Below, piece by piece: positions 30,530-38,458 of a DNA stretch of 42,332 nucleotides; the first letter of the stretch is position 1, and every line of letters begins with the position of its first letter. The translations under genes were made by a program, and so were the position numbers. Under the pieces are notes generated by a model. It was given only the letters and a program-made list of their open reading frames with translations, had not been told where the DNA came from and did not search any database. The DNA is from Nitrospinota bacterium (GTDB lineage Bacteria > Nitrospinota > Nitrospinia > JACRGO01), in assembly GCA_016212295.1 (NCBI GenBank), contig JACRGO010000210.1:1-42332 (forward strand), written 5' to 3'.

Positions 30530-31180
30530 TCAACGCTGGAAAATGGCCACTGAGATCCCGAAAAAGTCGAGCTTTAACTCATGCCTCTCGGCCAGCCATT
30601 GGAAGGTCTTTTGGGAATAGAAGCAGACGTGGGTTGGCTCCTTTTTGTAGTGCCAGGAAGGGAAATCGGCCCCTTCCTTCAGTAGATCAGTCATAACTCC
30701 GATAAATCCCCCTTTCTTCACCATCCTCATGAAAAGCTCCCATTCTTTCTTGGGATCGGAAAAATGCTCCATTGCCTCGGAGCAGGCCAAGAAATCATAG
30801 GTTTCTTCTAAAACCTCAGGGTCGTTGGCGTAGAAGGGGTCGAAATTTTTCATGGAAAACCCAAGCTCGGAGAGCATGATTGACAACGCGGGACCTGGGC
30901 CTGAACCGAAATCAATCCCCTTGGCCCCTTTGGGGAGGCGGGCGGCCAGGGGAACGGCAAGTTTATTTAAAAATTCCCTGTAGCGCGGATCATCCGGATT
31001 GTTTTCGTGGAGGCCGTAGCGCTTCTTCTCCTCTTCGGAAGATAGGTGAAATCGCGAGGGGACGAAGATAAGTGAACACTCATGGCAACGGAGGTATGGC
31101 CTCGCCGGTTCCTTGAAAAAAAGTTCAGCGCCGGCGCCTATACAGAGTGGACAGGGAATGGGTTCCGGTTTTTCGGGCAT
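30530..31180 (-). CDS. Class I SAM-dependent methyltransferase with N-terminal zinc-ribbon
   Basis: 216 residues. A Cys4 ribbon comes first (CPLC at about 10-13, then CHEC near 32-35), as in several C-methyltransferases of the Methyltransf_23 type. A Rossmann core follows with SAM motif I GIDFGSGPGPALS, FDPFYA and CSEAMEHFSDP (motif IV region), then VKKGGFIGVMTD. The end, SQKTFQWLAERHELKLDFFGISVAIF, closes the sheet. The ribbon-plus-core form is common in enzymes acting on sugars or small metabolites; the substrate is unknown. I chose ATG 31180 (MPEKPEPIPC); nine further in-frame codons upstream look non-native. No clear ribosome site. It lies near the TPR membrane genes but on a separate unit. 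Confidence 0.85.
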   Translation of the reverse strand: MPEKPEPIPCPLCIGAGAELFFKEPARPYLRCHECSLIFVPSRFHLSSEEEKKRYGLHENNPDDPRYREFLNKLAVPLAARLPKGAKGIDFGSGPGPALSIMLSELGFSMKNFDPFYANDPEVLEETYDFLACSEAMEHFSDPKKEWELFMRMVKKGGFIGVMTDLLKEGADFPSWHYKKEPTHVCFYSQKTFQWLAERHELKLDFFGISVAIFQR

Positions 31181-31340
31181 GTATGCAGGCAAAAAAAGGC
31201 ACAACATTGAACATCAAACACTTAACATCAGGTTCTGAAAGGCTGATGGCGCAAGGCTTAAGGTGGAAGTTGAATTCCTCAAAATTTGAGTTGAAATTTC
31301 CTTAATTTCAGCAAAATTATCCCAAAATATTTAAAATTTC

Positions 31341-31370
31341 CAAAAAAATCGCAATGTTTTTTCACTTGCG
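31341..31370 (-). terminator. Candidate terminator after the TPR gene pair
   Basis: On the minus strand CGCAA pairs with TTGCG, followed by A and seven T. The stem is short but the U tract is good, and it begins 6 bp after the stop. Confidence 0.45.
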
Positions 31371-31375
31371 TTGAT

Positions 31376-33580
31376 TTAGTCAACTTCCTTCATTTCCTTA
31401 ATGCCACTCTCCCGTTTTCCCTGTTGTTTCTCCGCCATTTCAGCCAGTTCCAGGTTATGTTGCGCCTCCGGGAAATCCGGGGACATTTCCAATGCCCTTT
31501 TAAAGGCATTTTTCGCGTTGCTGTAATCCGAGTTGGAAAAATAAACAGAGCCTATCAGGTTCAATGTTTCATGATTGGACGGATTCAGCCTGAGGGCATG
31601 GTTCAACTCCTCCAGTGAAAGGGCGACCTTTTCCATGTCCTTGTAAAGAAGTCCGAGGTGGATGTGGACTTTCTCCGAATCCGGGTCCTTGTCCATGGCC
31701 TTCCGATACCAGGAAAGCGCAAGCTCGAATTTCCCCATTTTCCTGTAGCTGAATCCCAGGTTCAGCATTGCCTCTCCAAAATCCGGACGCAGATTCAGCG
31801 TGTCGATATAGAGTTTTTCCGATTCCTCAAATTTCCCTTCCAGCATATAAACCTCCGCCAGATTAAACTTTAAATGGTGGCTGTTTGGTTCCAGGGCCAA
31901 GCCGGAGTTGTAGGCGTCCTTTGCCTTTTTCAAATCGCCGAGCATTTTATAAGCCAGCCCCAGCCTTAAATGATAATAGGCTTCGTCCGTCCCGCTCCTT
32001 ATCGCCTCCAGGAAATATTCGGCCGCCTTGTTGAATACCCCCTTCCGCATATAGGAGTCACCAAGAAAACCGCAGGCCCAGGGCCGGGATTTCGGATCAA
32101 GAAAATAAACGTGCTCGAATTTCTGTATGGCCTCGTCTATCCTTCCAGACTCGTAGTACGTGGAGGCAAGGTTTTTGTGGGCATCGATGAAGCGCGGGTC
32201 CAGCCGGAGCGCCTTTTCAAATTGGTGAATCGCTCCCTGGAAATCATTCTTCTCCCTGAAGAGGGACCCTCCCAGATTGTTGAATGGACGCGGCTTATCC
32301 GGCGATTTGCGAGCTGCGTCCGACCAAAGGGAGCGGCCATTCATCCAAACGCGGTTTCTGGCCATTGCGCCTATGGAAAAAAGCAGCGGTATAAGCACCA
32401 GCAAAAGCCTCCAATTCCCGGCAAGACGCAGCCTGCCCGCCAGGAGGGCCAATGCCACGAAAAATCCAATAGACGGAAGGTAAGCCCTATGCTCCGTGGC
32501 AGGATCGGAAAGGGGAATAATGCTCGACGTAGGGAGGAGAGCGAGAAAAAACCAAAGGACTGCAAAGGAAAAAACTGAAAATCTCCTCCGCGAAAACGCC
32601 CAGTATATTAAAGAGAAGATAAGAAAGACCCCGGACAAAGTCCTCAGGCAAAGAAACGGGATTGCGCGTGAAAAATCAGGGTCGATATTTTGATTAAAGG
32701 GAAAAAGCAAAAGCCTTAGATATTGATAGGGAATAACATTCAGTTGGGTAATTAGATACCTGACATGCGGATTGGCCTCACCCCCCATTTTGAAGGACTC
32801 TATGGCGGTATCCGGGACACCGATGCCTCCCCTGAAAACTATATAACCTCCGATCAGGCATAGAGGGAGCAGCAATGAAAGCAGGTTCCTTTTGAGCAAG
32901 GCGGACCTTGAGCCTGAGCGGAGTATATAGAGGGACAAGATAGCGGCGGCTGGAGCGGTGATAACGATTTCCTTGGCGCCGATGCCTAAGGCGAAAAACA
33001 AAAGGGCGCAGGATAAAATCAGGATTGAGCCTGGAAAAGCGCGCTGGTATCCAATGAAAAAGAAGAGGACTGAAAGGACATAAAAAAGCGTGGAAAGCGT
33101 GGACGACCTCCCCATTATATAAGTGACACCTTCAGTTGCCATTGGACTTACCGCGAAAAAAACGGCCGCTGCCAGGGCCAGCCGGAATCGCCCTCCGCGC
33201 TCGAATTCATCCGGGCTGTTTTTCAAAAGGGCGTGGAATAGAGAGAAAAGACCTATTGAAACCAATATGTGAATTATGATGTTGACCAGGTGGTATCCAA
33301 ATACCGCGTCCTTGCAATAATGATAATTAGCGGCGAAAACGTATTTCAGGACCGCCCTGTTTTTTAAGTCGATGACCGCCTCGATCCAGTTGTTGTAAGA
33401 GCGCAGGTCAATGAAATTTCCAATGGAACGGGGGGTCTGCCCCACTACAAAGGAGTCATCGTATTGGAAGGAATTGCCGAAGGTGTTGAAGTACGATAGC
33501 AGGGACAATGTGAAAAGGAGGGAAACGGCCATGAGATTGCGTTTGAAAACAGCGCGATTTAACGGCTCCGTCCCTTTCAT
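31376..33580 (-). CDS. Multi-pass membrane protein with TPR repeats (TMTC/GT-C-like)
   Basis: 734 residues. The first 430 have about 10-12 membrane helices with the layout of GT-C glycosyltransferase-like proteins: an acidic pair in the first loop (GNSFQYDDSFVV), conserved ITYIMGRSS and SDPATEHRAYLPS, and HLVNIIIHIL. The C-terminal 290 residues are seven or more TPR units (AIHQFEKALRLDPRFIDAHK, DAYNSGLALEPNSHHLKFN, NAFKRALEMSPDFPEAQHN). This combination resembles eukaryotic TMTC O-mannosyltransferases and their bacterial relatives; the function of the bacterial ones is not known. The start overlaps the stop of the upstream gene by four bases (ATGA), so the two are translationally coupled. The TPR part should lie outside the membrane on the periplasmic side. 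Confidence 0.85.
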   Translation of the reverse strand: MKGTEPLNRAVFKRNLMAVSLLFTLSLLSYFNTFGNSFQYDDSFVVGQTPRSIGNFIDLRSYNNWIEAVIDLKNRAVLKYVFAANYHYCKDAVFGYHLVNIIIHILVSIGLFSLFHALLKNSPDEFERGGRFRLALAAAVFFAVSPMATEGVTYIMGRSSTLSTLFYVLSVLFFFIGYQRAFPGSILILSCALLFFALGIGAKEIVITAPAAAILSLYILRSGSRSALLKRNLLSLLLPLCLIGGYIVFRGGIGVPDTAIESFKMGGEANPHVRYLITQLNVIPYQYLRLLLFPFNQNIDPDFSRAIPFLCLRTLSGVFLIFSLIYWAFSRRRFSVFSFAVLWFFLALLPTSSIIPLSDPATEHRAYLPSIGFFVALALLAGRLRLAGNWRLLLVLIPLLFSIGAMARNRVWMNGRSLWSDAARKSPDKPRPFNNLGGSLFREKNDFQGAIHQFEKALRLDPRFIDAHKNLASTYYESGRIDEAIQKFEHVYFLDPKSRPWACGFLGDSYMRKGVFNKAAEYFLEAIRSGTDEAYYHLRLGLAYKMLGDLKKAKDAYNSGLALEPNSHHLKFNLAEVYMLEGKFEESEKLYIDTLNLRPDFGEAMLNLGFSYRKMGKFELALSWYRKAMDKDPDSEKVHIHLGLLYKDMEKVALSLEELNHALRLNPSNHETLNLIGSVYFSNSDYSNAKNAFKRALEMSPDFPEAQHNLELAEMAEKQQGKRESGIKEMKEVD

Positions 33581-35421
33581 TTACCGTGGGCTCCAGATGG
33601 TAGAAGGGTCTCCAGTTTTTCAAGGTTTATCCTTATCTCTGTTTCATTAGGATTTTGCTCCAGGATCGCCTTGAACTCCTTATATGCTTTTTCGTACAAG
33701 CCCTTTTGGGCGTAGATCACCCCTAAATTGTTCCTGGCGGCAACATTTGCGGGATTGATGGCGAGCGCCTTCAAAAGGGCTTCTTCCGCCTTTCCGGTTT
33801 CTCCTGTTTTCAGGTACGCGCCGGCGAGATTGCTGTATGGGAGATCATAATTGTCTTTGGCCTTGATCGCTTCCTTGAATTCCTCTATGGCCTTATCATA
33901 CAAACCTTTTTCCATATAGATCGCCCCTAATCCGTTGTGGATTTCATGGTTGTATGGACTGTACCCGGTGGCCATGGCCTTCTGAAAAGCTATGATCGCT
34001 TCATTATGTTTCCCGGATTTTTTAAGGGCCTTGGCGTAATTGAAGTGGGGCCTTGGCTCTATAACCGCTTTTGACGACGAATCACGCCACAAGGTGATTC
34101 CGTCCTTGTAAACGGTGTTTCGCTGGATGGTGTTAACGCAAAAAAACAAAAGGGGCAAAATAAGAAGCATGGCCCTTCTCTTGGAAAATCCCGATAGAAA
34201 ATGCAGCCAGAAAAAGGACATGGCTATGCCGGAGAAATAAAGCCTCCGCTCCACCGCCACATCAAGGATAGGGACAAAACTGGAGGTCGGGGAAAGGGCC
34301 GTGAAAAACCAAAATACGCCAAGGGAAAACCACAGGGAGGAACGCTTCCAGACCGCGCGGCCAACCAGGGCAAGGAGGATCGCTCCGGCAAGCAAGGTGG
34401 AAAAATTGAAAGGGGAGTCAACAGTCTCAAAGGATATATCAATGTTCTGGTTTTGGGGAAAGAATAGTTTGTTTATGTAGTAATAAAGGATGACATTCCA
34501 TTGAGTAAAAAAATAAGTAGCGCGGGAATTGTCTTGCAGAAAGGCGCTGTTCTTTTCCAGCAAGGCGCCTTCCTGTATTAGAAACCGGAAGGCAAGGAAA
34601 AGGAATATAACGAAAAGAAAAGGCAGGAAGGAAGCCCCTCGCTCCTTGCAGTAGGAAACCAGGGCATTGGCCCGGCCCTGGCCTTTATGCCTTGGCAGGA
34701 AGGAAAAGTAAAAATCAGCGGCCAGCAAAAGGGCCGGGAGCACTATCCCTATCTCCTTCGAGGCGCAGGCAAGAAAATAGAACAGGGCTGACATTCCGAT
34801 GCGCAGTCCCTTGAGAAAGGGCTGGACCTGGACATCCGGCAGCCTGGATTTGAAGAAGAACCAAAAACCGAAAAGCAAAAAAAACGTGGCAAGGGACGAG
34901 GACCTGCCGGAAATATAGGTGATTGCTTCCGTGTTCATGGGCTGGACGCAAAAAAACAGCGCCGCCGACAGTATCAAGCCCAAGGGGGGGAGCCTGTGGA
35001 AGGACCTGCGCCGGATGGGTTGTGCCCCGCTGGAAAAATGCCACAAAAGAAGGCAAATGGAGTAGACCAGAATGGAGGAAAAAGAATGAAGGAGTATATT
35101 GAACATATGGTAGCCGAAGACATTGTTCCCGCTGAAATGATAGTTAAGGCCCAGGGAAAGCATCAGGAGCGGACGGTTCTTGTGGCCAGGATCGTTGGAA
35201 ATAATTACTCGTAGAGGCTGGCTGAAATCACGGATCGCGGTGTTGAGCTCAATCAGCTTTTGGTCGTCGAAATGAAATCCCCCCATGAAGGAATTTCCAT
35301 AAATAAGAATAACCAGAATGGGAATTACAAGGACCGGTAAAAAATAAAAAGCCCCTGGAGAATGGCGGGAAGGTTTCGCGCCGGGGTCCGGCTGTTTTAG
35401 TAAGGCTTCATTGTCTGGCAT
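33577..35421 (-). CDS. Multi-pass membrane protein with TPR repeats, paralogue of the next gene
   Basis: 614 residues with the same architecture as the downstream gene: 10-12 membrane helices with GGFHFDDQKLI in the first loop, HMFNILLHS, ITYISGRSSSLATFF and DVAVERRLYFSG. A shorter TPR tail follows (four or five units, AIIAFQKAMATGYSPYN, AIEEFKEAIKAKDNYD, AEEALLKALAINPANVAAR, AYKEFKAILEQNPNE). Shared blocks show the two arose by duplication. A membrane glycosyltransferase-like role on a periplasmic or surface protein is the usual prediction. I chose ATG 35421 (MPDNEALLK), as the open frame upstream passes through repeat E2. No strong ribosome site. Confidence 0.85.
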   Translation of the reverse strand: MPDNEALLKQPDPGAKPSRHSPGAFYFLPVLVIPILVILIYGNSFMGGFHFDDQKLIELNTAIRDFSQPLRVIISNDPGHKNRPLLMLSLGLNYHFSGNNVFGYHMFNILLHSFSSILVYSICLLLWHFSSGAQPIRRRSFHRLPPLGLILSAALFFCVQPMNTEAITYISGRSSSLATFFLLFGFWFFFKSRLPDVQVQPFLKGLRIGMSALFYFLACASKEIGIVLPALLLAADFYFSFLPRHKGQGRANALVSYCKERGASFLPFLFVIFLFLAFRFLIQEGALLEKNSAFLQDNSRATYFFTQWNVILYYYINKLFFPQNQNIDISFETVDSPFNFSTLLAGAILLALVGRAVWKRSSLWFSLGVFWFFTALSPTSSFVPILDVAVERRLYFSGIAMSFFWLHFLSGFSKRRAMLLILPLLFFCVNTIQRNTVYKDGITLWRDSSSKAVIEPRPHFNYAKALKKSGKHNEAIIAFQKAMATGYSPYNHEIHNGLGAIYMEKGLYDKAIEEFKEAIKAKDNYDLPYSNLAGAYLKTGETGKAEEALLKALAINPANVAARNNLGVIYAQKGLYEKAYKEFKAILEQNPNETEIRINLEKLETLLPSGAHGK

Positions 35422-35438
35422 AAAGTCACGTTGATAAT

Positions 35439-35503
35439 GTCTCACGCAAAGCCACGAAGGCACTAAGATTTTTTCTTTGTGATCTATGTGGCTTTGTGTG
35501 AGG
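35439..35503. repeat. Family E hairpin repeat, copy E2
   Basis: CTCACGCAAAGCCACGAAGG pairs with CTATGTGGCTTTGTGTGAGG around AGATTTTTTCTTTGTGATC. It is about 85% identical to E1, and several changes fall on both sides of the stem. It lies upstream of the TPR gene pair. Confidence 0.8.
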
Positions 35504-35537
35504 AAGGGATGATTGAAAGGCCGTGGTCCTGCATGAC

Positions 35538-36434
35538 TCAGGGCCTGGGAAGGGCTTTACCAGAGAAAACATAGCCGATCAACTTGGATACCAGTTTGGC
35601 CGCCAGAAAATCCGGGGCCGCGTTTTCCGGTTGAGGCAAGAGTTCCACCACGTCAAAGCCGATAATCTCCTTTTCCCTGCAAACCGTTTTTAAAATATTC
35701 AATGTCTCGTACCACAAGAGGCCGCCTGGCTCCGGCGTGCCGACAGCGGGCATGATTGACGGATCCAAGGCGTCCAGATCGATTGTAATGTATACTTTTT
35801 CGCCAAGACCGGCAATCATTCGACCCAGCCAATCCCGTTGCCCCACTATTTTCCTGGCCCAAAAGATATTCTCCGCGTTCCGCTTGAGCTGGCTTTCCTC
35901 CTCCTTAGAGGAACTCCTGATCCCCACCTGGGTCACAGGGGCAAAATCCAAGGTCCTGCGCATGGCGGAGGCGTGGCTATAGGGCGTTCCCCAATAACTT
36001 TCGCGCAGGTCGCTATGGGCGTCCAGTTGCAGGACAGAGAAATTTCCATGCTTTTCCTTCATTGCCATGACGGCCCCGACTGTTATGGAGTGCTCCCCCC
36101 CAAGCATGACTGAAAATTTCCCGGCGCCTGAAATTTCCCTTACCGCGTCCCGCACCCTCAGTGTCATGGCCTCCGGCGATTCAAGCGCGGGCTGCACCTC
36201 ATTGAGCGTGAAGATCCCGAAGTCGGATATTTCGCGACCGCATTCCTCGTCATAGAGCTCCATGTTCCTGGACGCATCGATAATCGCCCTAGGCCCGTTA
36301 CGCGTGCCGGTCCTGTAAGATACTGTCCCGTCAAAGGAAACCGGGAGGACGCATATCCTCGCGTTTTCATAATCATCGGGGCCGTTAGGGAGTCCGCCGA
36401 AGGAGAAGGGCAAACCATTATTGCAGTCGCTCAT
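35538..36434 (-). CDS. speB: Agmatinase/arginase family ureohydrolase
   Basis: 298-residue binuclear manganese enzyme. Metal ligands are in place: GGEHS (His115), LDAHSDLRE (Asp138, His140, Asp142) and TIDLDALDPS (Asp219, Asp221). The sequence SYRTGTRNGPRAI and the end GFDVVELLPQPE fit the SpeB agmatinase group, which splits agmatine to putrescine and urea. Related guanidinobutyrase or formiminoglutamase activities cannot be excluded. I chose ATG 36434 (MSDCNNGL), preceded by GGAAG; the frame can extend to a GTG at 36476, but that codon is part of the terminal repeat of element B3. No speA lies nearby, so the agmatine source is elsewhere. Confidence 0.88.
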   Translation of the reverse strand: MSDCNNGLPFSFGGLPNGPDDYENARICVLPVSFDGTVSYRTGTRNGPRAIIDASRNMELYDEECGREISDFGIFTLNEVQPALESPEAMTLRVRDAVREISGAGKFSVMLGGEHSITVGAVMAMKEKHGNFSVLQLDAHSDLRESYWGTPYSHASAMRRTLDFAPVTQVGIRSSSKEEESQLKRNAENIFWARKIVGQRDWLGRMIAGLGEKVYITIDLDALDPSIMPAVGTPEPGGLLWYETLNILKTVCREKEIIGFDVVELLPQPENAAPDFLAAKLVSKLIGYVFSGKALPRP

Positions 36435-36464
36435 GTTTTCTTCCAAAAAACGTTTATCAATTTT

Positions 36465-36652
36465 ATAACCGTTCACAAATTTTTACATCCCCCTTTGGTA
36501 AGGGGGAATTAAAACAGAGCCCGTTTTAGGGGCGTTTACAGCTTTAGGGGCGTTCTCGTGTTCCCCCTTACCAAGGGGGATTAAGGGGGATGTGATTTCC
36601 ATTGCAATTGAGCGTGAAGCCATTTTTCATGGCGCCTAGCGTGAACGATTAC
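36465..36652. repeat. Family B element, copy B3
   Basis: Ends are ATAACCGTTCAC and GTGAACGATTAC. The interior has CCCCCTTTGGTAAGGGGG and CCCCCTTACCAAGGGGG with GTTTTAGGGGCGTTTACAG and GAGCGTGAAGCC, as in B1. It lacks the GTCATGAAAA arm of B1 and B2. It lies between speB and the RodZ-like gene. Confidence 0.82.
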
Positions 36653-36698
36653 TCAATTTTTTTATTTTACCTCACCTGCATCCATATAGTAAACGCAA

Positions 36699-37229
36699 TC
36701 ACTTCCTTGGAAGCTGCTTTAAGTAGTTGTCTATAAGCCGCCTCGGTTCGTCAATTTTCAAGCAACGGGCATACTCGGCAATATAGCCCTGCAAATAGAC
36801 CGGTACAGGCAGGCGGTCTAAACGTTCCAGTTCGATATCTTCGAGCCTGGCCACACTGAGCTTGGTCCGCTCCGATATATCTTTTAAGCTGATGCCGGCC
36901 CTCTGCCGGAGCCAGCGAAGATATGCCCCAGGATGCTGCTCAGGATCAGGCATTGGAGCATCTTCTATTTTAGGTTCAACTATTTCAGGTTCAACGCGGG
37001 CTTGTGGAATGGCGGTGGTTGTCTTATGGCGCTGCCCGATTGACGCCGCAATCCGGCTGAAGGCCAGATCGAGGGAATCCAATAGCTTGCGCCGTTGCTC
37101 AGGGTCAAGCAGGGAATAGGTGGCAAGGGAGTCCTCGGAATATAACTCCTTGAGGCTCTTATATGCCCGCTCCGCCTCAAGCACACTGGCCCCGGGTTTC
37201 ACGCCAAGAGTCTCAAAAGGGTCAGACAC
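36699..37229 (-). CDS. RodZ-like HTH protein with J-domain-like N-terminus
   Basis: 176 residues. The first 60 (DPFETLGVKPGASVLEAERA, YSLLDPEQRRKLLDSLD) resemble a DnaJ-type helical domain without an HPD motif. A Pro/Glu-rich linker (EPEIVEPKIEDAPMPDPEQ) leads to an HTH_25 domain of RodZ type (LRWLRQRAGISLKDISERTK, VPVYLQGYIAEYARCL) at the C-terminus. RodZ itself has this HTH at the N-terminus followed by a membrane helix, which is absent here. The start is GTG 37229 with GGAGGG upstream, inside the 3' end of the MinD/FlhG-like gene (8-bp overlap), so the two are coupled and probably act together in placing a polar or division structure. Confidence 0.75.
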   Translation of the reverse strand: MSDPFETLGVKPGASVLEAERAYKSLKELYSEDSLATYSLLDPEQRRKLLDSLDLAFSRIAASIGQRHKTTTAIPQARVEPEIVEPKIEDAPMPDPEQHPGAYLRWLRQRAGISLKDISERTKLSVARLEDIELERLDRLPVPVYLQGYIAEYARCLKIDEPRRLIDNYLKQLPRK

Positions 37230-38151
37230 GGCCCCCCTCCACTTTATTAGCCAGCAAATTCGCCATGATATCATTAATTTCATTGGCAAAGGAGCTTTGC
37301 GGGTAGGCCTTCATGGCAGGCTTCCTCGTCTGTATCGAGAGAACCACCTTATCATCGTTATAAATCCCGCCGAGAAAATTCATCTCCACTCCGAAATAGC
37401 CCCGGCAGGCAGTGGACATTTTTGTCCCCAATGCGATCTCCTCGGGACGGCGGACCTGATTAACTATCAACTTGGGTCTAAAAACAGCCATCTTTTCGGA
37501 AACCGCCGCGCCAGCCTCCGGGCTTGTCTCCGCAAGGTGCTGGAGAAACTCGCGCGGAGTACGGATGCCGAGAGCCACTTTCTGTTCTTTTGCCTGATCA
37601 ACCAAATGGCCTACCTCCGCCTCCGCGATAGCCGTCTTGAGACGGCGGTAGAAAGCCGCCTTGAGGAAATGGTATGCGTTTTCAATTGAGGTGGGAGTGG
37701 GGACCACGACGGTGATCGGTTCGTGGGCGGCAAGGAAAAAATCAAGCACGTTGAAGGAAGAGCCTGCGCTCAGATCGAGCAGGACAACATCGGCGTCAAG
37801 GGTGAACAACTGGCGAATGATCTTTTGCTTCAAGAGGTGCTTGGGGTTGGCGATGTCAAGCAGGGCATGAGCGCCGCTGATAAGGCCCAGGTTGTTTATT
37901 CCCGTCGGGATCAGCACATCCGAGAGATTGCCCGCGTCTTTTGTGAATAGCTCCCTCAGGCTTTTGCCAGGGTTGGGAATACCCGCCATTGTGTGAAGAT
38001 TGGCCCCGCCTAGATCCGCGTCAACGAGGACGCAACGGTGTCCCTTTCTTGCCAGGGCCACGCCGAGATTGATGGAGATGACCGACTTGCCTATCCCGCC
38101 CTTGCCGCCCCCAATCGCCCAAACCCTTGGCTTTACTTGTTTATGCTGCAT
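37222..38151 (-). CDS. MinD/FlhG-like ParA family ATPase
   Basis: 309 residues. The deviant Walker A is GGKGGIGKS (15-23), followed by NLGVALARKGHRCVLVDADL (switch I, Asp) and VVLLDLSAG (Walker B region); VVVPTPTSIENAYHFLKA is typical of the FlhG/MinD group. The insert around 190-225 (EAEVGHLVDQAKEQKVALGI) is longer than in MinD. No C-terminal amphipathic membrane helix is obvious; the end is VEGGRV. Such ATPases position flagella, pili, chemoreceptors or division sites; no flagellar gene lies nearby, so the cargo is unknown. The stop overlaps the start of the RodZ-like gene. Confidence 0.87.
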   Translation of the reverse strand: MQHKQVKPRVWAIGGGKGGIGKSVISINLGVALARKGHRCVLVDADLGGANLHTMAGIPNPGKSLRELFTKDAGNLSDVLIPTGINNLGLISGAHALLDIANPKHLLKQKIIRQLFTLDADVVLLDLSAGSSFNVLDFFLAAHEPITVVVPTPTSIENAYHFLKAAFYRRLKTAIAEAEVGHLVDQAKEQKVALGIRTPREFLQHLAETSPEAGAAVSEKMAVFRPKLIVNQVRRPEEIALGTKMSTACRGYFGVEMNFLGGIYNDDKVVLSIQTRKPAMKAYPQSSFANEINDIMANLLANKVEGGRV

Positions 38152-38195
38152 CAGCTAAAGTATACGAGGATATCGCATGTTTTATCAAGGATTAG

Positions 38196-38395
38196 CGTGG
38201 CGCGGCTTCGCCGCAGCCCGAAAGAAAATAAAATCCCAAATGACAAATAAATTTCAAATTACAATTACCGAATATCCAAAACAATACCTTTTCCTTGTTT
38301 GTTCCTTGTAATTTTGGTTATTGAGATTTATTTGTTATTTGGCAATTGGGATTTGGAGTTTCATCAAACTTTGTTTTGTTAGCAAAGTTTGATAG
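38196..38395. repeat. Family D element, copy D2
   Basis: Intact copy of about 200 bp: head GCGCGGCTTCGCCGCAGCC, then AAATCCCAAATGACAAATAA, a mid-part with TTCCTTGTTTGTTCCTTG, TTGGTTATTGAGATTTATTTG and the hairpin ATCAAACTTTG/CAAAGTTTGAT. It agrees with D1 at most positions. It fills the gap between the MinD/FlhG-like gene and xseA, which are divergent. Confidence 0.82.
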
Positions 38396-38414
38396 GTTTT
38401 TAGTCCATAAGCCC

Positions 38415-38423
38415 TGCTATAAT
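38415..38423 (+). promoter_or_regulatory. Extended -10 promoter element for xseA
   Basis: TGCTATAAT, the TGnTATAAT pattern, lies 35 bp before the ATG at 38459. The -35 position (GGTTTT) is poor, as is usual for extended -10 promoters. It lies just beyond repeat D2. Confidence 0.45.
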
Positions 38424-38458
38424 CCTTAGTGACGAGTAACGAGTGACTATCCTTAAAA

